A stretch of 43,412 nt of DNA from an uncultured Bacteroidales bacterium (GCA_946185745.1 CAMHKQ010000019.1:1-43412), one strand, 5' to 3'; shown: positions 34,580 through 42,042, counted from the first letter of the stretch. The notes: generated by a model not told the origin, from the letters alone. A program made the numbers and translations.

Positions 34580-36216
34580 AATACAAAGATATAGTCGTAT
34601 ACGGGCTGTGAGCCCTTGTTCATGATAATTTCGAGATTCGGATATGCCGAGGCGATTTTCTGCCTGGTGGCGGCAGCTTCATCGTCGGGAACGTCGGCCC
34701 CGGTGAAAACCAGCATCACGTCGCGCGAGGCGGCGCCCAGCGCTTCGCAGAGCCTGAGGGCGGCCTGCTCCCGGACCGCGTCGCCCGCGAGGATGGTCTT
34801 GCCGCTGTAGCCGACGTAATCGCCTGTGTGTATGGAGATTCCGCCATTCTCTGCGTCGCGGACGGCGGCGGACACCATGCCGGTCTTGACGTTCTGCATG
34901 ACTTCGCACACCCCTGCAAGCATGGCGTCGGTGTCGTCGCTGTCGCGGTCTACCGAGCCGATGCCGTAGTATCCCTGGCCGAAGTCGGCCGACGGCACGA
35001 CGTCGACGTCGGCGCCCTTGAAGAGGGTTGCAGCCTGCTCGGCCGCCATGCGGATGTTCGGATTGTTGGGGAATACCAGTATGTGCCGGGCGTTCACCTT
35101 GGCGAAAGCATCCAGGAAGTCCTGGGTGGAGGGGTTCATGGTCTGCCCGCCGGGGATGACCACGTCGGCCCCTATCTGCCGGAAGGCCTCCGAGAGCCCC
35201 TCGCCGCTGGCGACGGTGACGATGCCGTATTTTTTGGCCGGTGCACGGAAGTATGCATTGTTTTCGTTTCCGGTCTGGTGATGCTGCAGTGTCATGTTCT
35301 CTACCTTGACGGTGAGAAACTCGCCGAACTGCTGCATGTAGTTGAATACCTCTCCGGGATGGAAGGTGTGCACGTGGACCTTGAAGATGCTGCCGTCGCG
35401 GAACGCCACCACCGATTCGCCGTGGCTGTTCAGCCAGTCGACCAGGGGCTTCTCGTCGAAGCCGGCAAGATCGACTTTGGAACTCTGGAGGCGAAGCAGA
35501 AACTCGGTGCAGTAGCCGAATTCAAGGACGCTGTCCTCTCCGAAGATGGAAAGGTCTACGGAAGGTGCCTGCCCGGAGGCCGGAGAGAGTGCGGAGCCGT
35601 CGTCCACGGCCCCTTCCACCGCGTTTTTCATGCCTTCCACTATATACACCAGGCCGGCGCCGCCGCTGTCCACCACGCCGTTGTCCTTGAGTACTTTAAG
35701 CAGTTCGGGCGTGTGTTCCAGCGAGGTGCGCATCGCGCCCAGCAGGGTATTGAAATAGCGGCTGAAGTCCCCCTGGCTGTCGGCGCCGGCCACACCCTCC
35801 CTGAGGACGGTGATGATGGTGCCTTCGACCGGGTTGGAAACAGCCGAGTAGGCTTCTTTGACGGCGAAGGTCATGGCATTTGCGAAATCGGCGACTCCGG
35901 CCGATTCCAGGCCTTCAAGCCCCTTCGCGAGGCCGGCGAAGATACGGGAGAGTATGACTCCGGAATTGCCCCTCGCTCCGAGGAGCATCCTGCCTGAAAC
36001 GGCGGAAGCGGTATCGGAGACGGAACCGGGGGCGCCGGCGTCGAGAGCCTCGCAGCCGGTCTTGATGGTCATGTACATGTTGTCTCCGGTATCGCCGTCC
36101 GGAATGGGGAATACGTTAAGGTCGTTGACGGCTTGCTTCTCTCTCCCCAGAACTGCCGCTCCCGTCCGGAGCATTCCCGCGAAGGACGGGCCGTCCATAG
36201 TGTAGGTTTCGGTCAT
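34573..36216 (-). CDS. fakA: DAK2/DhaL-domain fatty acid kinase (FakA-type)
   Basis: A 547-residue protein. The N-terminal DhaL domain has NDLNVFPIPDGDTGDNMYMT with the three metal-binding aspartates (about 40, 42, 45) and LLGARGNSGVILSRI. It is followed by a middle domain (YCTEFLLRL, KVHVHTFHPGEVFNYM, GIVTVASGEGL) and a C-terminal region with ILVFPNNPNI and VQNVKTGMVSAAVRD-like sequence. The order matches FakA/YloV, which phosphorylates fatty acid held by FakB. I chose ATG at 36216 (MTETYTMDG); a GTG at 36234 is also possible. First gene of the five-gene unit. FakA is best known from Firmicutes. Confidence 0.9.
   Translation of the reverse strand: MTETYTMDGPSFAGMLRTGAAVLGREKQAVNDLNVFPIPDGDTGDNMYMTIKTGCEALDAGAPGSVSDTASAVSGRMLLGARGNSGVILSRIFAGLAKGLEGLESAGVADFANAMTFAVKEAYSAVSNPVEGTIITVLREGVAGADSQGDFSRYFNTLLGAMRTSLEHTPELLKVLKDNGVVDSGGAGLVYIVEGMKNAVEGAVDDGSALSPASGQAPSVDLSIFGEDSVLEFGYCTEFLLRLQSSKVDLAGFDEKPLVDWLNSHGESVVAFRDGSIFKVHVHTFHPGEVFNYMQQFGEFLTVKVENMTLQHHQTGNENNAYFRAPAKKYGIVTVASGEGLSEAFRQIGADVVIPGGQTMNPSTQDFLDAFAKVNARHILVFPNNPNIRMAAEQAATLFKGADVDVVPSADFGQGYYGIGSVDRDSDDTDAMLAGVCEVMQNVKTGMVSAAVRDAENGGISIHTGDYVGYSGKTILAGDAVREQAALRLCEALGAASRDVMLVFTGADVPDDEAAATRQKIASAYPNLEIIMNKGSQPVYDYIFVLC
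34584..34591 (-). promoter_or_regulatory. Internal fakB promoter -7 element
   Basis: The minus strand reads TATCTTTG, then TATT, then the fakB ATG. It lies within the last codons of fakA (Y-I-F-V-L-C-stop). If active, it would give a leaderless fakB-GNAT-plsX-acp mRNA apart from the full transcript. No -33 motif is clear. Confidence 0.45.
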
Positions 36217-36256
36217 CAGTGAGTTGCTTTTCACGTCTGTCTTTTGTATGCAACCA

Positions 36257-36264
36257 CAAAGATA
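36257..36264 (-). promoter_or_regulatory. fakA operon promoter -7 element
   Basis: The minus strand reads TATCTTTG, 40 bp before the chosen fakA ATG (22 bp before the alternative GTG). The inverted repeat at 36282-36299 starts 17 bp upstream of it, so this promoter may also feel the regulator. Confidence 0.6.
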
Positions 36265-36281
36265 ATCATTCTGACGCGTTT

Positions 36282-36299
36282 ATGCATATTATTATGTAT
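36282..36299. promoter_or_regulatory. Inverted-repeat operator, site 1 (ATGCATA-N4-TATGTAT)
   Basis: ATGCATATTATTATGTAT, near-perfect inverted arms with one G-T style mismatch, 22 bp upstream of the -7 of the TMEM43-family gene. It matches site 2 at 14 of 18 positions, and both continue TG. Confidence 0.65.
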
Positions 36300-36329
36300 T
36301 GAAGAATCTGATGTATTGCTGTAATTTTG
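36299..36329 (+). promoter_or_regulatory. Promoter of the TMEM43-family gene
   Basis: TTG (36299-36301), 20 bp, TAATTTTG (36322-36329), with the ATG at 36352. The -33 triplet overlaps the last base of site 1. Confidence 0.75.
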
Positions 36330-36351
36330 TCCGGATACACACAATTACATC

Positions 36352-37464
36352 ATGGAAAAGGTTAAAGAAAAGGGGTGGCTCCTCATTATTCTGGGTGGCC
36401 TATGGCTGATTGCCGGTTCTTTTATTTTGATTTACAATGGAATAGAGGCGAAACGCGCTTCATCCTCATTCGCAGAGGCGGCGAAAGCCTGTGTCGAATT
36501 GGCCGACGGCCCTGCCCTGGACGGGCAGCTGGTGCATGCCACGGGTATGGTAACCACCGATGAAACGCTTACCGACCGGGCGCTCGGAATGAGCGAAAAC
36601 CTGATAAGGCTCGACCGTAAGGTCGAATACTTCCAGATTGTGGAAAGCACCGGGCAGGAAAGGGAAAAGGACGGTCAGGGGCGCGAGACGGTCACGACCA
36701 TCTACAACTACGACGTCGCCTGGACGGATAAACCAGTCGACTCGAAGTATTTCTACAGTGATAAGTATGCCGGCAAAAACTTCGTCATCAAGGAATACCC
36801 GCAATGGTCGGCCACTGCCTCGGATGTGCGTCTCGACGGCCGAAAGCTGCCGGCTTCCATGGTGGAACAAGCGGAGGTCAATAGTGAAATCAGCACCGCC
36901 GGCGTGGATATCATCGAGATCATGCTTTCTACCGGCCGCAAGGGAGTGAATGTCTCCGCGTATGACAATATCATATATATCGGAGACAATCCGGATGAGC
37001 CGCACATCGGTGATGTCCGCATAACCTATACGGGAATAGAGCCGGGTACCATGTCTGTCATGGCAGCTCTGATGGGAGACGAGTTCGTGCCCTACAAGGT
37101 GGAAGGCGGCAAGAAAATCGCCTGGCTTATGGACGGCGAGCGCTCCGTGAAGGATTTCATTGCGGCCCGTAAAAAGGAAGCCGGTTCCACTGAAGGACTG
37201 GGCTGGGTGCTCGGGGTATTGCTTTGCATAGTCGGAACCTGGGCCCTTCTTGGGGGAATCCGCAAGCGCCTCACTCCGGTTCCGGTGCTGTCGGTATTTG
37301 CAGAGGCCGACAAACTGTTCCTCTGCTCCCTGGGCGTCGCCGCCGGATGGTCGCTCTTCTGCGTCGGCCTGGGCAGGCTGGCACTGACCCCGCTCATCTC
37401 CCTTCTTCTTATGGCTGCAGGAGCCGGATTGCTGTACGGACTGTACGTAATCAGGAACAGGTAA
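36352..37464 (+). CDS. TMEM43 family membrane protein
   Basis: A 370-residue protein with the TMEM43 (LUMA) topology: one N-terminal helix (about 9-30, WLLIILGGLWLIAGSFILIY), a large hydrophilic domain of about 235 residues, and three or more C-terminal helices (WVLGVLLCIVGTWALLGGI; LFLCSLGVAAGWSLFCVGLG; LISLLLMAAGAGLLYGLYV). Family-like lines are KACVELADGPALDGQLVHATGMV, EYFQIVES, TTIYNYDVAWTDKPVDSKYF and MGDEFVPYKVEGGKKIAWLMDG. TMEM43 lies in the nuclear envelope of animals; the bacterial proteins have no known role. The gene has its own promoter with an operator (site 1) and converges on the lipoprotein gene. Confidence 0.85.
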   Translation: MEKVKEKGWLLIILGGLWLIAGSFILIYNGIEAKRASSSFAEAAKACVELADGPALDGQLVHATGMVTTDETLTDRALGMSENLIRLDRKVEYFQIVESTGQEREKDGQGRETVTTIYNYDVAWTDKPVDSKYFYSDKYAGKNFVIKEYPQWSATASDVRLDGRKLPASMVEQAEVNSEISTAGVDIIEIMLSTGRKGVNVSAYDNIIYIGDNPDEPHIGDVRITYTGIEPGTMSVMAALMGDEFVPYKVEGGKKIAWLMDGERSVKDFIAARKKEAGSTEGLGWVLGVLLCIVGTWALLGGIRKRLTPVPVLSVFAEADKLFLCSLGVAAGWSLFCVGLGRLALTPLISLLLMAAGAGLLYGLYVIRNR

Positions 37465-37470
37465 TCCCGG

Positions 37471-38175
37471 CTATTTCAGGGTGTCCGTCCATCCGCCTAC
37501 GGTGGGCACTCCCAGTACCAGGTTGCCGCAACCGTGCACGATCACCTCCGACCCGTCGTCAGGTACGAGCACGGTTGCATCTCTTCTGCCGTCTCCGTTC
37601 CATGCGGCGTAGTAGTGATAGACCTTGCCGGCGTAGGCGGAGGAATATTCCCCCTGGACCACGTTGGGATTGTCGTTCCAGATGAAAGTCAGCACATAGG
37701 GCGTGCCGGGAGTGTAATTGTTCGACTGGGTGGCACCCTTCAGATAGGAGGCGACCAGATAGGGCTGGTCGAGCTTTTCCTTGAGGCGGGGGATAGTCAA
37801 GGTGGCGTTTGCGCTCGTGTTGATGAGCCTTACGCACTGTTCGCCCACGCTCTGGTTACGCCTGTACATCTCGAAGGAAAGAAGGCACAGAGCCACCGTC
37901 CCGGGCCTGGAGCTGCCGAGAAGACGCTCCCTAAGGGTCCTGAACTCGTTCAGGGTGGACGGGAAGTGCGAGAAGCTCAGGGTGCTCGTCTCTTCTCCTT
38001 CATTCAGCGTGAAAGTATGTGTCCCCGAGCTGTATTGGAAAGTCAGGGTGTTGCCGTTCAGTGAGACCGACTGGAAATCCTCTTCCGTTTCCGGTTCGTC
38101 TATCGGAAATTCGCAAGAAACAAAGCCGGCTGCGGCCGAAAGCACGGCCAGGATGCAGAATAATCTTTTCATCAT
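37471..38175 (-). CDS. Putative lipoprotein of unknown function
   Basis: A 234-residue protein. The N-terminus MMKRLFCILAVLSAAAGFVSCEF is a lipoprotein signal with the lipid-acceptor Cys at about 21. No known catalytic motif is present. The middle region (FPSTLNEFRTLRERLLGSSRPGTVALCLLSFEMYRRN; RLKEKLDQPYLVASYLKGATQSNNYTPGTPYVLTF) resembles what I recall of DUF6935 proteins, but this is from memory and unsure. It follows the TMEM43-like fragment by 6 bp, so the two are probably co-transcribed from the promoter at 38441-38448. Confidence 0.75.
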   Translation of the reverse strand: MMKRLFCILAVLSAAAGFVSCEFPIDEPETEEDFQSVSLNGNTLTFQYSSGTHTFTLNEGEETSTLSFSHFPSTLNEFRTLRERLLGSSRPGTVALCLLSFEMYRRNQSVGEQCVRLINTSANATLTIPRLKEKLDQPYLVASYLKGATQSNNYTPGTPYVLTFIWNDNPNVVQGEYSSAYAGKVYHYYAAWNGDGRRDATVLVPDDGSEVIVHGCGNLVLGVPTVGGWTDTLK

Positions 38176-38181
38176 ATCTTA

Positions 38182-38472
38182 TTATCTTCTGAACAATGAC
38201 TTTATCAGATCCAGGGAGCCCAGCAGGCCGATAAACAGCAGGACAAGACCTGCTATGCGCACCAGCCATCCGCCTCCTCGGTTGTTTTCCCTTTCCTCGT
38301 CGAATATTTCGCTTGCCTTATGCTTCCCCTCCATGATATTGAGGATGTGGTATTCCCTTCCTTCGCCGTACTGCACTATTTCGTCGCCCTGCGCTTTCCC
38401 GATAATTTGTTGTTTGCCATATTCTACGCGTATTATATTGCAAATATAAAAAAGACTTGCTCCCCAACCCAT
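38182..38472 (-). pseudogene. Short TMEM43 C-terminal-like ORF, possibly a remnant
   Basis: An open frame of 96 codons. Residues from about 18 onward match the end of the TMEM43 protein next door: GDEIVQYGEGREYHILNIMEG against GDEFVPYKVEGGKKIAWLMDG, then a charged stretch and a helix (WLVRIAGLVLLFIGLLGSLDLI) against WVLGVLLCIVGTWALLG. The N-terminal helix and the large domain are missing. The first in-frame ATG at 38472 lies upstream of the -7 element, so if that promoter is used, translation must begin at an unusual codon (GTG at 38376 is the first plausible) or at ATG 38334 (50 residues). It may be a decayed paralogue or a true small protein; I cannot tell. Confidence 0.5.
38441..38448 (-). 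promoter_or_regulatory. Promoter -7 element for the TMEM43-like fragment and lipoprotein
   Basis: The minus strand reads TATATTTG, with the 18-bp palindrome (site 2) exactly 22 bp upstream. No -33 TTG is seen at 19-20 bp, which would suit an activator-dependent promoter. Confidence 0.55.
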
Positions 38473-38488
38473 ACATAAATTTATGTAT
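38471..38488. promoter_or_regulatory. Inverted-repeat operator, site 2 (perfect 18-bp palindrome)
   Basis: ATACATAAATTTATGTAT, a perfect palindrome, placed 22 bp from the -7 element of each of two divergent promoters (38448 minus, 38511 plus). It reads as a 7-2-7 inverted pair TACATAA-AT-TTATGTA, the layout typical for NarL/LuxR-type regulators. Confidence 0.75.
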
Positions 38489-38518
38489 TGTTCCTGTCGG
38501 GCATTCCCGGTATTTTTG
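38488..38518 (+). promoter_or_regulatory. Promoter of the beta-flower gene
   Basis: TTG (38488-38490), 20 bp, TATTTTTG (38511-38518), and the ATG at 38544. It shares TTATGTATTG at the -33 end with the TMEM43-gene promoter. Confidence 0.75.
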
Positions 38519-38543
38519 TAAAAACGCAATAAACACAAGCATT

Positions 38544-39545
38544 ATGAGTAAAAAGTCCCTCAGGGTTTCGCTTGTACTGGCGGCCCTCCTTTTCAGCATT
38601 TCTGCAAACGCCCAGATCTTCGGCGGAGGCCAGGTTGAACAGCTCATGCAGCGCAAACGCGAGGCCGAGGCTGCGATGAAACAGAAGAGCGATGCCCAGC
38701 AGAACACCGGATGCAAGATAGTCGACAGCAGCGCGGACACCCTCCTCGCCGCCTGGCATTCCAGCAAGGACATGATTATCACCAAGAAGATGCACGAAGA
38801 CGGTCCTGCCAAAGGAAAGTTCATATCCTACAAGTATTACCCCGACAAGGGCGCCATCGCCTGCAACGACGGCGTCGTAGTGGCCAAGATTGTTGAGGAC
38901 GGGCTCGAGATTCTCGACCGCGACATGAAAGTGACGATCAAAAACGGCGGCGTTGCCATCAATGGCGAGCCCTGCGGCGTGGTGACGCGGGACGACATAA
39001 CCATCTACGGCCGCAGGCTGGGCTATTTCTCCTGCGAAGCCACCCGTGAACTCGTGGCATTCTACTTCCTGCACGACTATCTGAACCCCGATGACCTGCA
39101 GAAGATGAAGGTCGCCCGCGAAGAGCAGAAGAAGCGGGAGGCCGAGGCCGAAGCCGCCTTCAAGGCCAATATGATGCTGGTCACCGCCGGCAACTTCACT
39201 TCGCCTACCGGAACCGTCATCGGCAAGATCGCAGCCAACGGCGACGTCTTCAACAAGGCCGGCCAGCGTCTCGGCCACGTGTCGTCCGACGGCAAGGTCA
39301 CCGACTTCGGCGGCAACGCCGGCTCTTTCAACGCCAAGGGCATGGTATATGACAAGACCGGCTCCCCGATAGGCCACATCCAGCCGAACGGACCCGTCGA
39401 AAACGCAAGCGGCTCCCGCATCGGTCACATCTACAATGACGGCAGGTTCGGCGACAGCTCCGGCTCCACCGTGGCCAAGTTCTCCGGAAAAGGCAGATAC
39501 GTCGCAGCAGTCTGCTACTACTTCTTCTTCAAGTCGATAAGGTAA
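38544..39545 (+). CDS. Secreted 5-fold beta-flower-like repeat protein
   Basis: A 333-residue exported protein with signal peptide ending SANAQ. The C-terminal third has about five repeats of 18-24 residues: SPTGTVIGKIAANGDVFN, KAGQRLGHVSSDGKVTD, KTGSPIGHIQPNGPVEN, ASGSRIGHIYNDGRFGD, SSGSTVAKFSGKG, and ends YVAAVCYYFFFKSIR. This is the pattern, including the aromatic end, of proteins annotated as 5-fold beta-flower in Bacteroidota. The N-terminal half has an Ala/Lys/Glu-rich helix and a unique domain (ACNDGVVVAKIVEDGLEILDRDMKVTIKNGG) of unknown role. It has its own promoter with site 2 and a terminator. Confidence 0.82.
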   Translation: MSKKSLRVSLVLAALLFSISANAQIFGGGQVEQLMQRKREAEAAMKQKSDAQQNTGCKIVDSSADTLLAAWHSSKDMIITKKMHEDGPAKGKFISYKYYPDKGAIACNDGVVVAKIVEDGLEILDRDMKVTIKNGGVAINGEPCGVVTRDDITIYGRRLGYFSCEATRELVAFYFLHDYLNPDDLQKMKVAREEQKKREAEAEAAFKANMMLVTAGNFTSPTGTVIGKIAANGDVFNKAGQRLGHVSSDGKVTDFGGNAGSFNAKGMVYDKTGSPIGHIQPNGPVENASGSRIGHIYNDGRFGDSSGSTVAKFSGKGRYVAAVCYYFFFKSIR

Positions 39546-39565
39546 AAAACCGAAGATCGAAACCG

Positions 39566-39602
39566 CAGCTGACCGGCCTTACAGGCTGATCAGCTGTTTT
39601 TT
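39566..39602 (+). terminator. Terminator of the beta-flower gene
   Basis: CAGCTGA and TCAGCTG form a 7-bp stem with further G/C pairs inside, followed by six T (39597-39602). It overlaps the 3' end of the convergent response regulator gene. Confidence 0.75.
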
Positions 39603-40217
39603 AATGGCGTAAAGGACGAGCTCCACGGTGTTGTTGATTCCCAGTTTGCGGAAGATATTGTTCTTGATGGTGACCACCGTGAGGTACTTGATTCCCAGTT
39701 CGCCGGCGATTTCCTTGTACTGGAGTCCGCGGCAGCTGAGGCGGATGACGTCCAGCTCGCGCGGGGTGAACATGCTGTCGGATGCCTTCTTGGCCAGGGA
39801 GATGCGCTCGATTAGACGCGCGATGTCCGTCCCGAAAAACTCATAACCCGCGGCCACGCTGCGGATGGCGGACAGCATGGTGGCCTCGTCGCTCGTCTTG
39901 GGCAGGAATCCGTCTATGCCGATTCCGAGCAGGGTCTCGAGGGTGGCGATGGAGGTGTCGCTCGAGAGGACCAGCAGCGCTACGTCTGGCATTTCGGCCC
40001 GCATCCGCCGGGCGAGTTCGATTCCGTCCATCCCCGGCATCACCACGTCCAGCATCATTACGTCGGGGCGCAGTTCCGAGGCCTTCGAGAGTGCCTGGAA
40101 ACCGTCCGAAGCGGTCCCCGCGACCTCGATTCCGAGTTTGGCCTCAAGCATTGAACGGATGCCCATCAGCATGAGCGGATGGTCGTCGACAAGGAGTATT
40201 CTAATGGGTTCAGGCAT
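39579..40217 (-). CDS. LuxR/NarL-type response regulator
   Basis: A 212-residue two-component regulator. The receiver domain (1-120) has the acidic pair DD at 11-12, phospho-acceptor Asp57 in MMLDVVMPG, and Lys107 in GFLPK. The C-terminal LuxR HTH is FTPRELDVIRLSCRGLQYKEIAGELGIKYLTVVTIKNNIFRKLGINNTVELV. It should bind paired 7-bp half-sites as a dimer. Start ATG at 40217 overlaps the histidine kinase stop by 8 nt; the longer frame to 40247 adds a non-family extension. The three palindromes in this region are its best candidate targets. Confidence 0.93.
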   Translation of the reverse strand: MPEPIRILLVDDHPLMLMGIRSMLEAKLGIEVAGTASDGFQALSKASELRPDVMMLDVVMPGMDGIELARRMRAEMPDVALLVLSSDTSIATLETLLGIGIDGFLPKTSDEATMLSAIRSVAAGYEFFGTDIARLIERISLAKKASDSMFTPRELDVIRLSCRGLQYKEIAGELGIKYLTVVTIKNNIFRKLGINNTVELVLYAIKKQLISL

Positions 40218-41991
40218 CTTCCTCAAGGTTTTTGATGTGGATGGCAAAGGTGCTGCCGCTGCCCTCCGTGCTTTCGACTGAAATGCTGCTGCCGCACTCG
40301 TCCAGCAGGGCCTTGCTCACCGCAAGGCCGAAGCCGTTGGTGGGCTCTCCGTCGGTTCCGCTGCGGCGGAAGGGGGAAGCGGCATCGAAAATGGTGTCGA
40401 GCTTGTCGGCGGGGATTCCGATTCCACGGTCGCTTACGCTCAGCAGGGCGCCGTCTTCCCGCGGTTCGAGGGTAACGGTGACGCTGCCTCCGCGCGGCGA
40501 GAACTTCACAGCATTGGAGATGACGTTCCTGAGCGCCAGAATCAGGTTGCTGCGGACCGTGCACACGACTACGTTGCCAGGAGACTCCATCATTATGCCT
40601 ATGCCCTTGGCCCGGGCGCTCCCGGCATGCTGGTCGATTACCTCGCGCACCAGGTCGTCCAGCACGAAACGCACGGTTTCGAGCTTTCCGGTGCCCGACT
40701 TCGTACGTGCCCAGCGAAGGGCGTTGTCGATCAGCTCGACTTCCGACTCCGCCTGCCTTTCCAGCTGGAGGAGCACTTCCGCAAGTTCGTCGTGGCTCAT
40801 ATTCTCTCCGTGCGAGCGGAGCATCTGAAGCCCCCGGAGCTGGGCTATTGCGGGGGAGTGGATGTCGTGCGAAATCACCTTGAACAGGAAGTCTTTCTGG
40901 GTATTGCTCTGCCGGAGCTTGCGCTCGCTGCTGCGAATCCTGAAGGCGAAGGCGGCTATTACTGCCGTACCCGCGAGCAGAAGCAGCGTAATCGCCGCCC
41001 AGGCCTGCTTTCTCTTCTTTTCCCTGCTGATATTGATTTCCTGCAGAGCAATTGTCTGCTCCCTTCGGGCGGTCTCGTATTCGATGTTGAAAAGCTCCAG
41101 CGCATTGCTGCTTTTCCTGCGGCTGATGCTGTCCTGCAGGGCGGCGCTTTCCTCCAGGTAAAGGAAGGCCTGAACCGGATCGGAATTCCTGAGCGAGGAC
41201 GCCATCCGGCTGCATATCTTCTGGAGCAGGGGAAGGTCGCTGAGTTTCCGGGCGATGGCGGCCGCCTCGAGAAGGAATTTCTTCTCCAGTGCAGCTTTGC
41301 CCTCGCGGCCGTACTCCTGCGCCAGCTGGAAGCAGACGATGCACAGCGACTGCTCCAGGGAGTCTCGCCGGAACACCTTTTCCGCGAAAGCGAGGTCCTG
41401 CATGGCGTCGGAATAGCGGCCCAGGGCTTCCAGCGCATAAGCCCGTTGGCTGCGGCGTATGGCCTGGGCCCTGTCGTCAAGGTCTTTCGTGGCAATGGCT
41501 ACCGCGATGTCGGCATATCTCAGCGCGGTGGAATCCCGGCCGATTGCATGAAAGACGTCGCAGGCCTTGCCGTATGCCATCGCCAGCTTGTCTGGCCTGC
41601 CGACCTGCTCCTCGTTGGCTATCGCCTCCAGGGCGTAGTCGGCGGCAAGATCCGCCTTGCCGGCATAGACATACATCGAGGCCAGGTTGATAAGGGATGA
41701 AGTGAGCCCCTTGGCTTCCCCGTGGGCCTTGTCGTACTCATAGCAGCGTATCATGTAATCCGCGGCCTTGTCGAAGTCGCCGAGGCGCGAGTAGGAGGTG
41801 CCCAGGATGGAATACAGCTCCACCGCCGCCTCTTCGTCGATATCCGGCCGGGCGATGCCCTCGAGGGCGATCATTATGGCCTCGGAGTAGCGCGACGCGT
41901 AATATGCCTCCTCCGCCTCGGCATAATAATCTTTACCTCGGAGCGGGAGGACCGGCAATAACAGCAGTATGAGCAGGGCTAGCTTTCGCAT
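40210..41991 (-). CDS. Periplasmic TPR-sensor histidine kinase
   Basis: A 593-residue membrane kinase. Signal peptide MRKLALLILLLLPVLPLRG, then TPR repeats over about residues 20-300 (ILGTSYSRLGDFDKAADYMIRC; SLINLASMYVYAGKADLAADYAL; AYALEALGRYSDAMQDL), a transmembrane helix at about 327-350, and the kinase: H-box SHDIHSP with His375, N-box NVISNAVKFSP, G1 SDRGIGIP and G2 NGFGLAVSKAL. The TPR domain would sense a periplasmic or envelope signal and pass phosphate to the adjacent regulator. The gene is preceded by a leaderless-type promoter and by site 3, which suggests self-control. Confidence 0.93.
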   Translation of the reverse strand: MRKLALLILLLLPVLPLRGKDYYAEAEEAYYASRYSEAIMIALEGIARPDIDEEAAVELYSILGTSYSRLGDFDKAADYMIRCYEYDKAHGEAKGLTSSLINLASMYVYAGKADLAADYALEAIANEEQVGRPDKLAMAYGKACDVFHAIGRDSTALRYADIAVAIATKDLDDRAQAIRRSQRAYALEALGRYSDAMQDLAFAEKVFRRDSLEQSLCIVCFQLAQEYGREGKAALEKKFLLEAAAIARKLSDLPLLQKICSRMASSLRNSDPVQAFLYLEESAALQDSISRRKSSNALELFNIEYETARREQTIALQEINISREKKRKQAWAAITLLLLAGTAVIAAFAFRIRSSERKLRQSNTQKDFLFKVISHDIHSPAIAQLRGLQMLRSHGENMSHDELAEVLLQLERQAESEVELIDNALRWARTKSGTGKLETVRFVLDDLVREVIDQHAGSARAKGIGIMMESPGNVVVCTVRSNLILALRNVISNAVKFSPRGGSVTVTLEPREDGALLSVSDRGIGIPADKLDTIFDAASPFRRSGTDGEPTNGFGLAVSKALLDECGSSISVESTEGSGSTFAIHIKNLEEDA

Positions 41992-41995
41992 AATG

Positions 41996-42003
41996 CAAAG
42001 ATA
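41996..42003 (-). promoter_or_regulatory. Kinase-gene promoter -7 element (leaderless type)
   Basis: The minus strand reads TATCTTTG, CATT, ATG, so transcription should begin at the start codon. There is no -33 TTG, but site 3 ends 21 bp upstream, where a -33 would lie. Confidence 0.65.
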
Positions 42004-42024
42004 CTCGTTCCGGCCAAATTATCG

Positions 42025-42042
42025 ATACAGAATTATATGTAT
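42025..42042. promoter_or_regulatory. Inverted-repeat operator, site 3
   Basis: ATACAGAATTATATGTAT, an 18-mer with arms ATACAGA/TATGTAT (one mismatch from perfect), in the gap between the kinase gene and the GNAT gene. It stands 21 bp from the kinase -7 element, the same spacing as sites 1 and 2. Confidence 0.6.
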
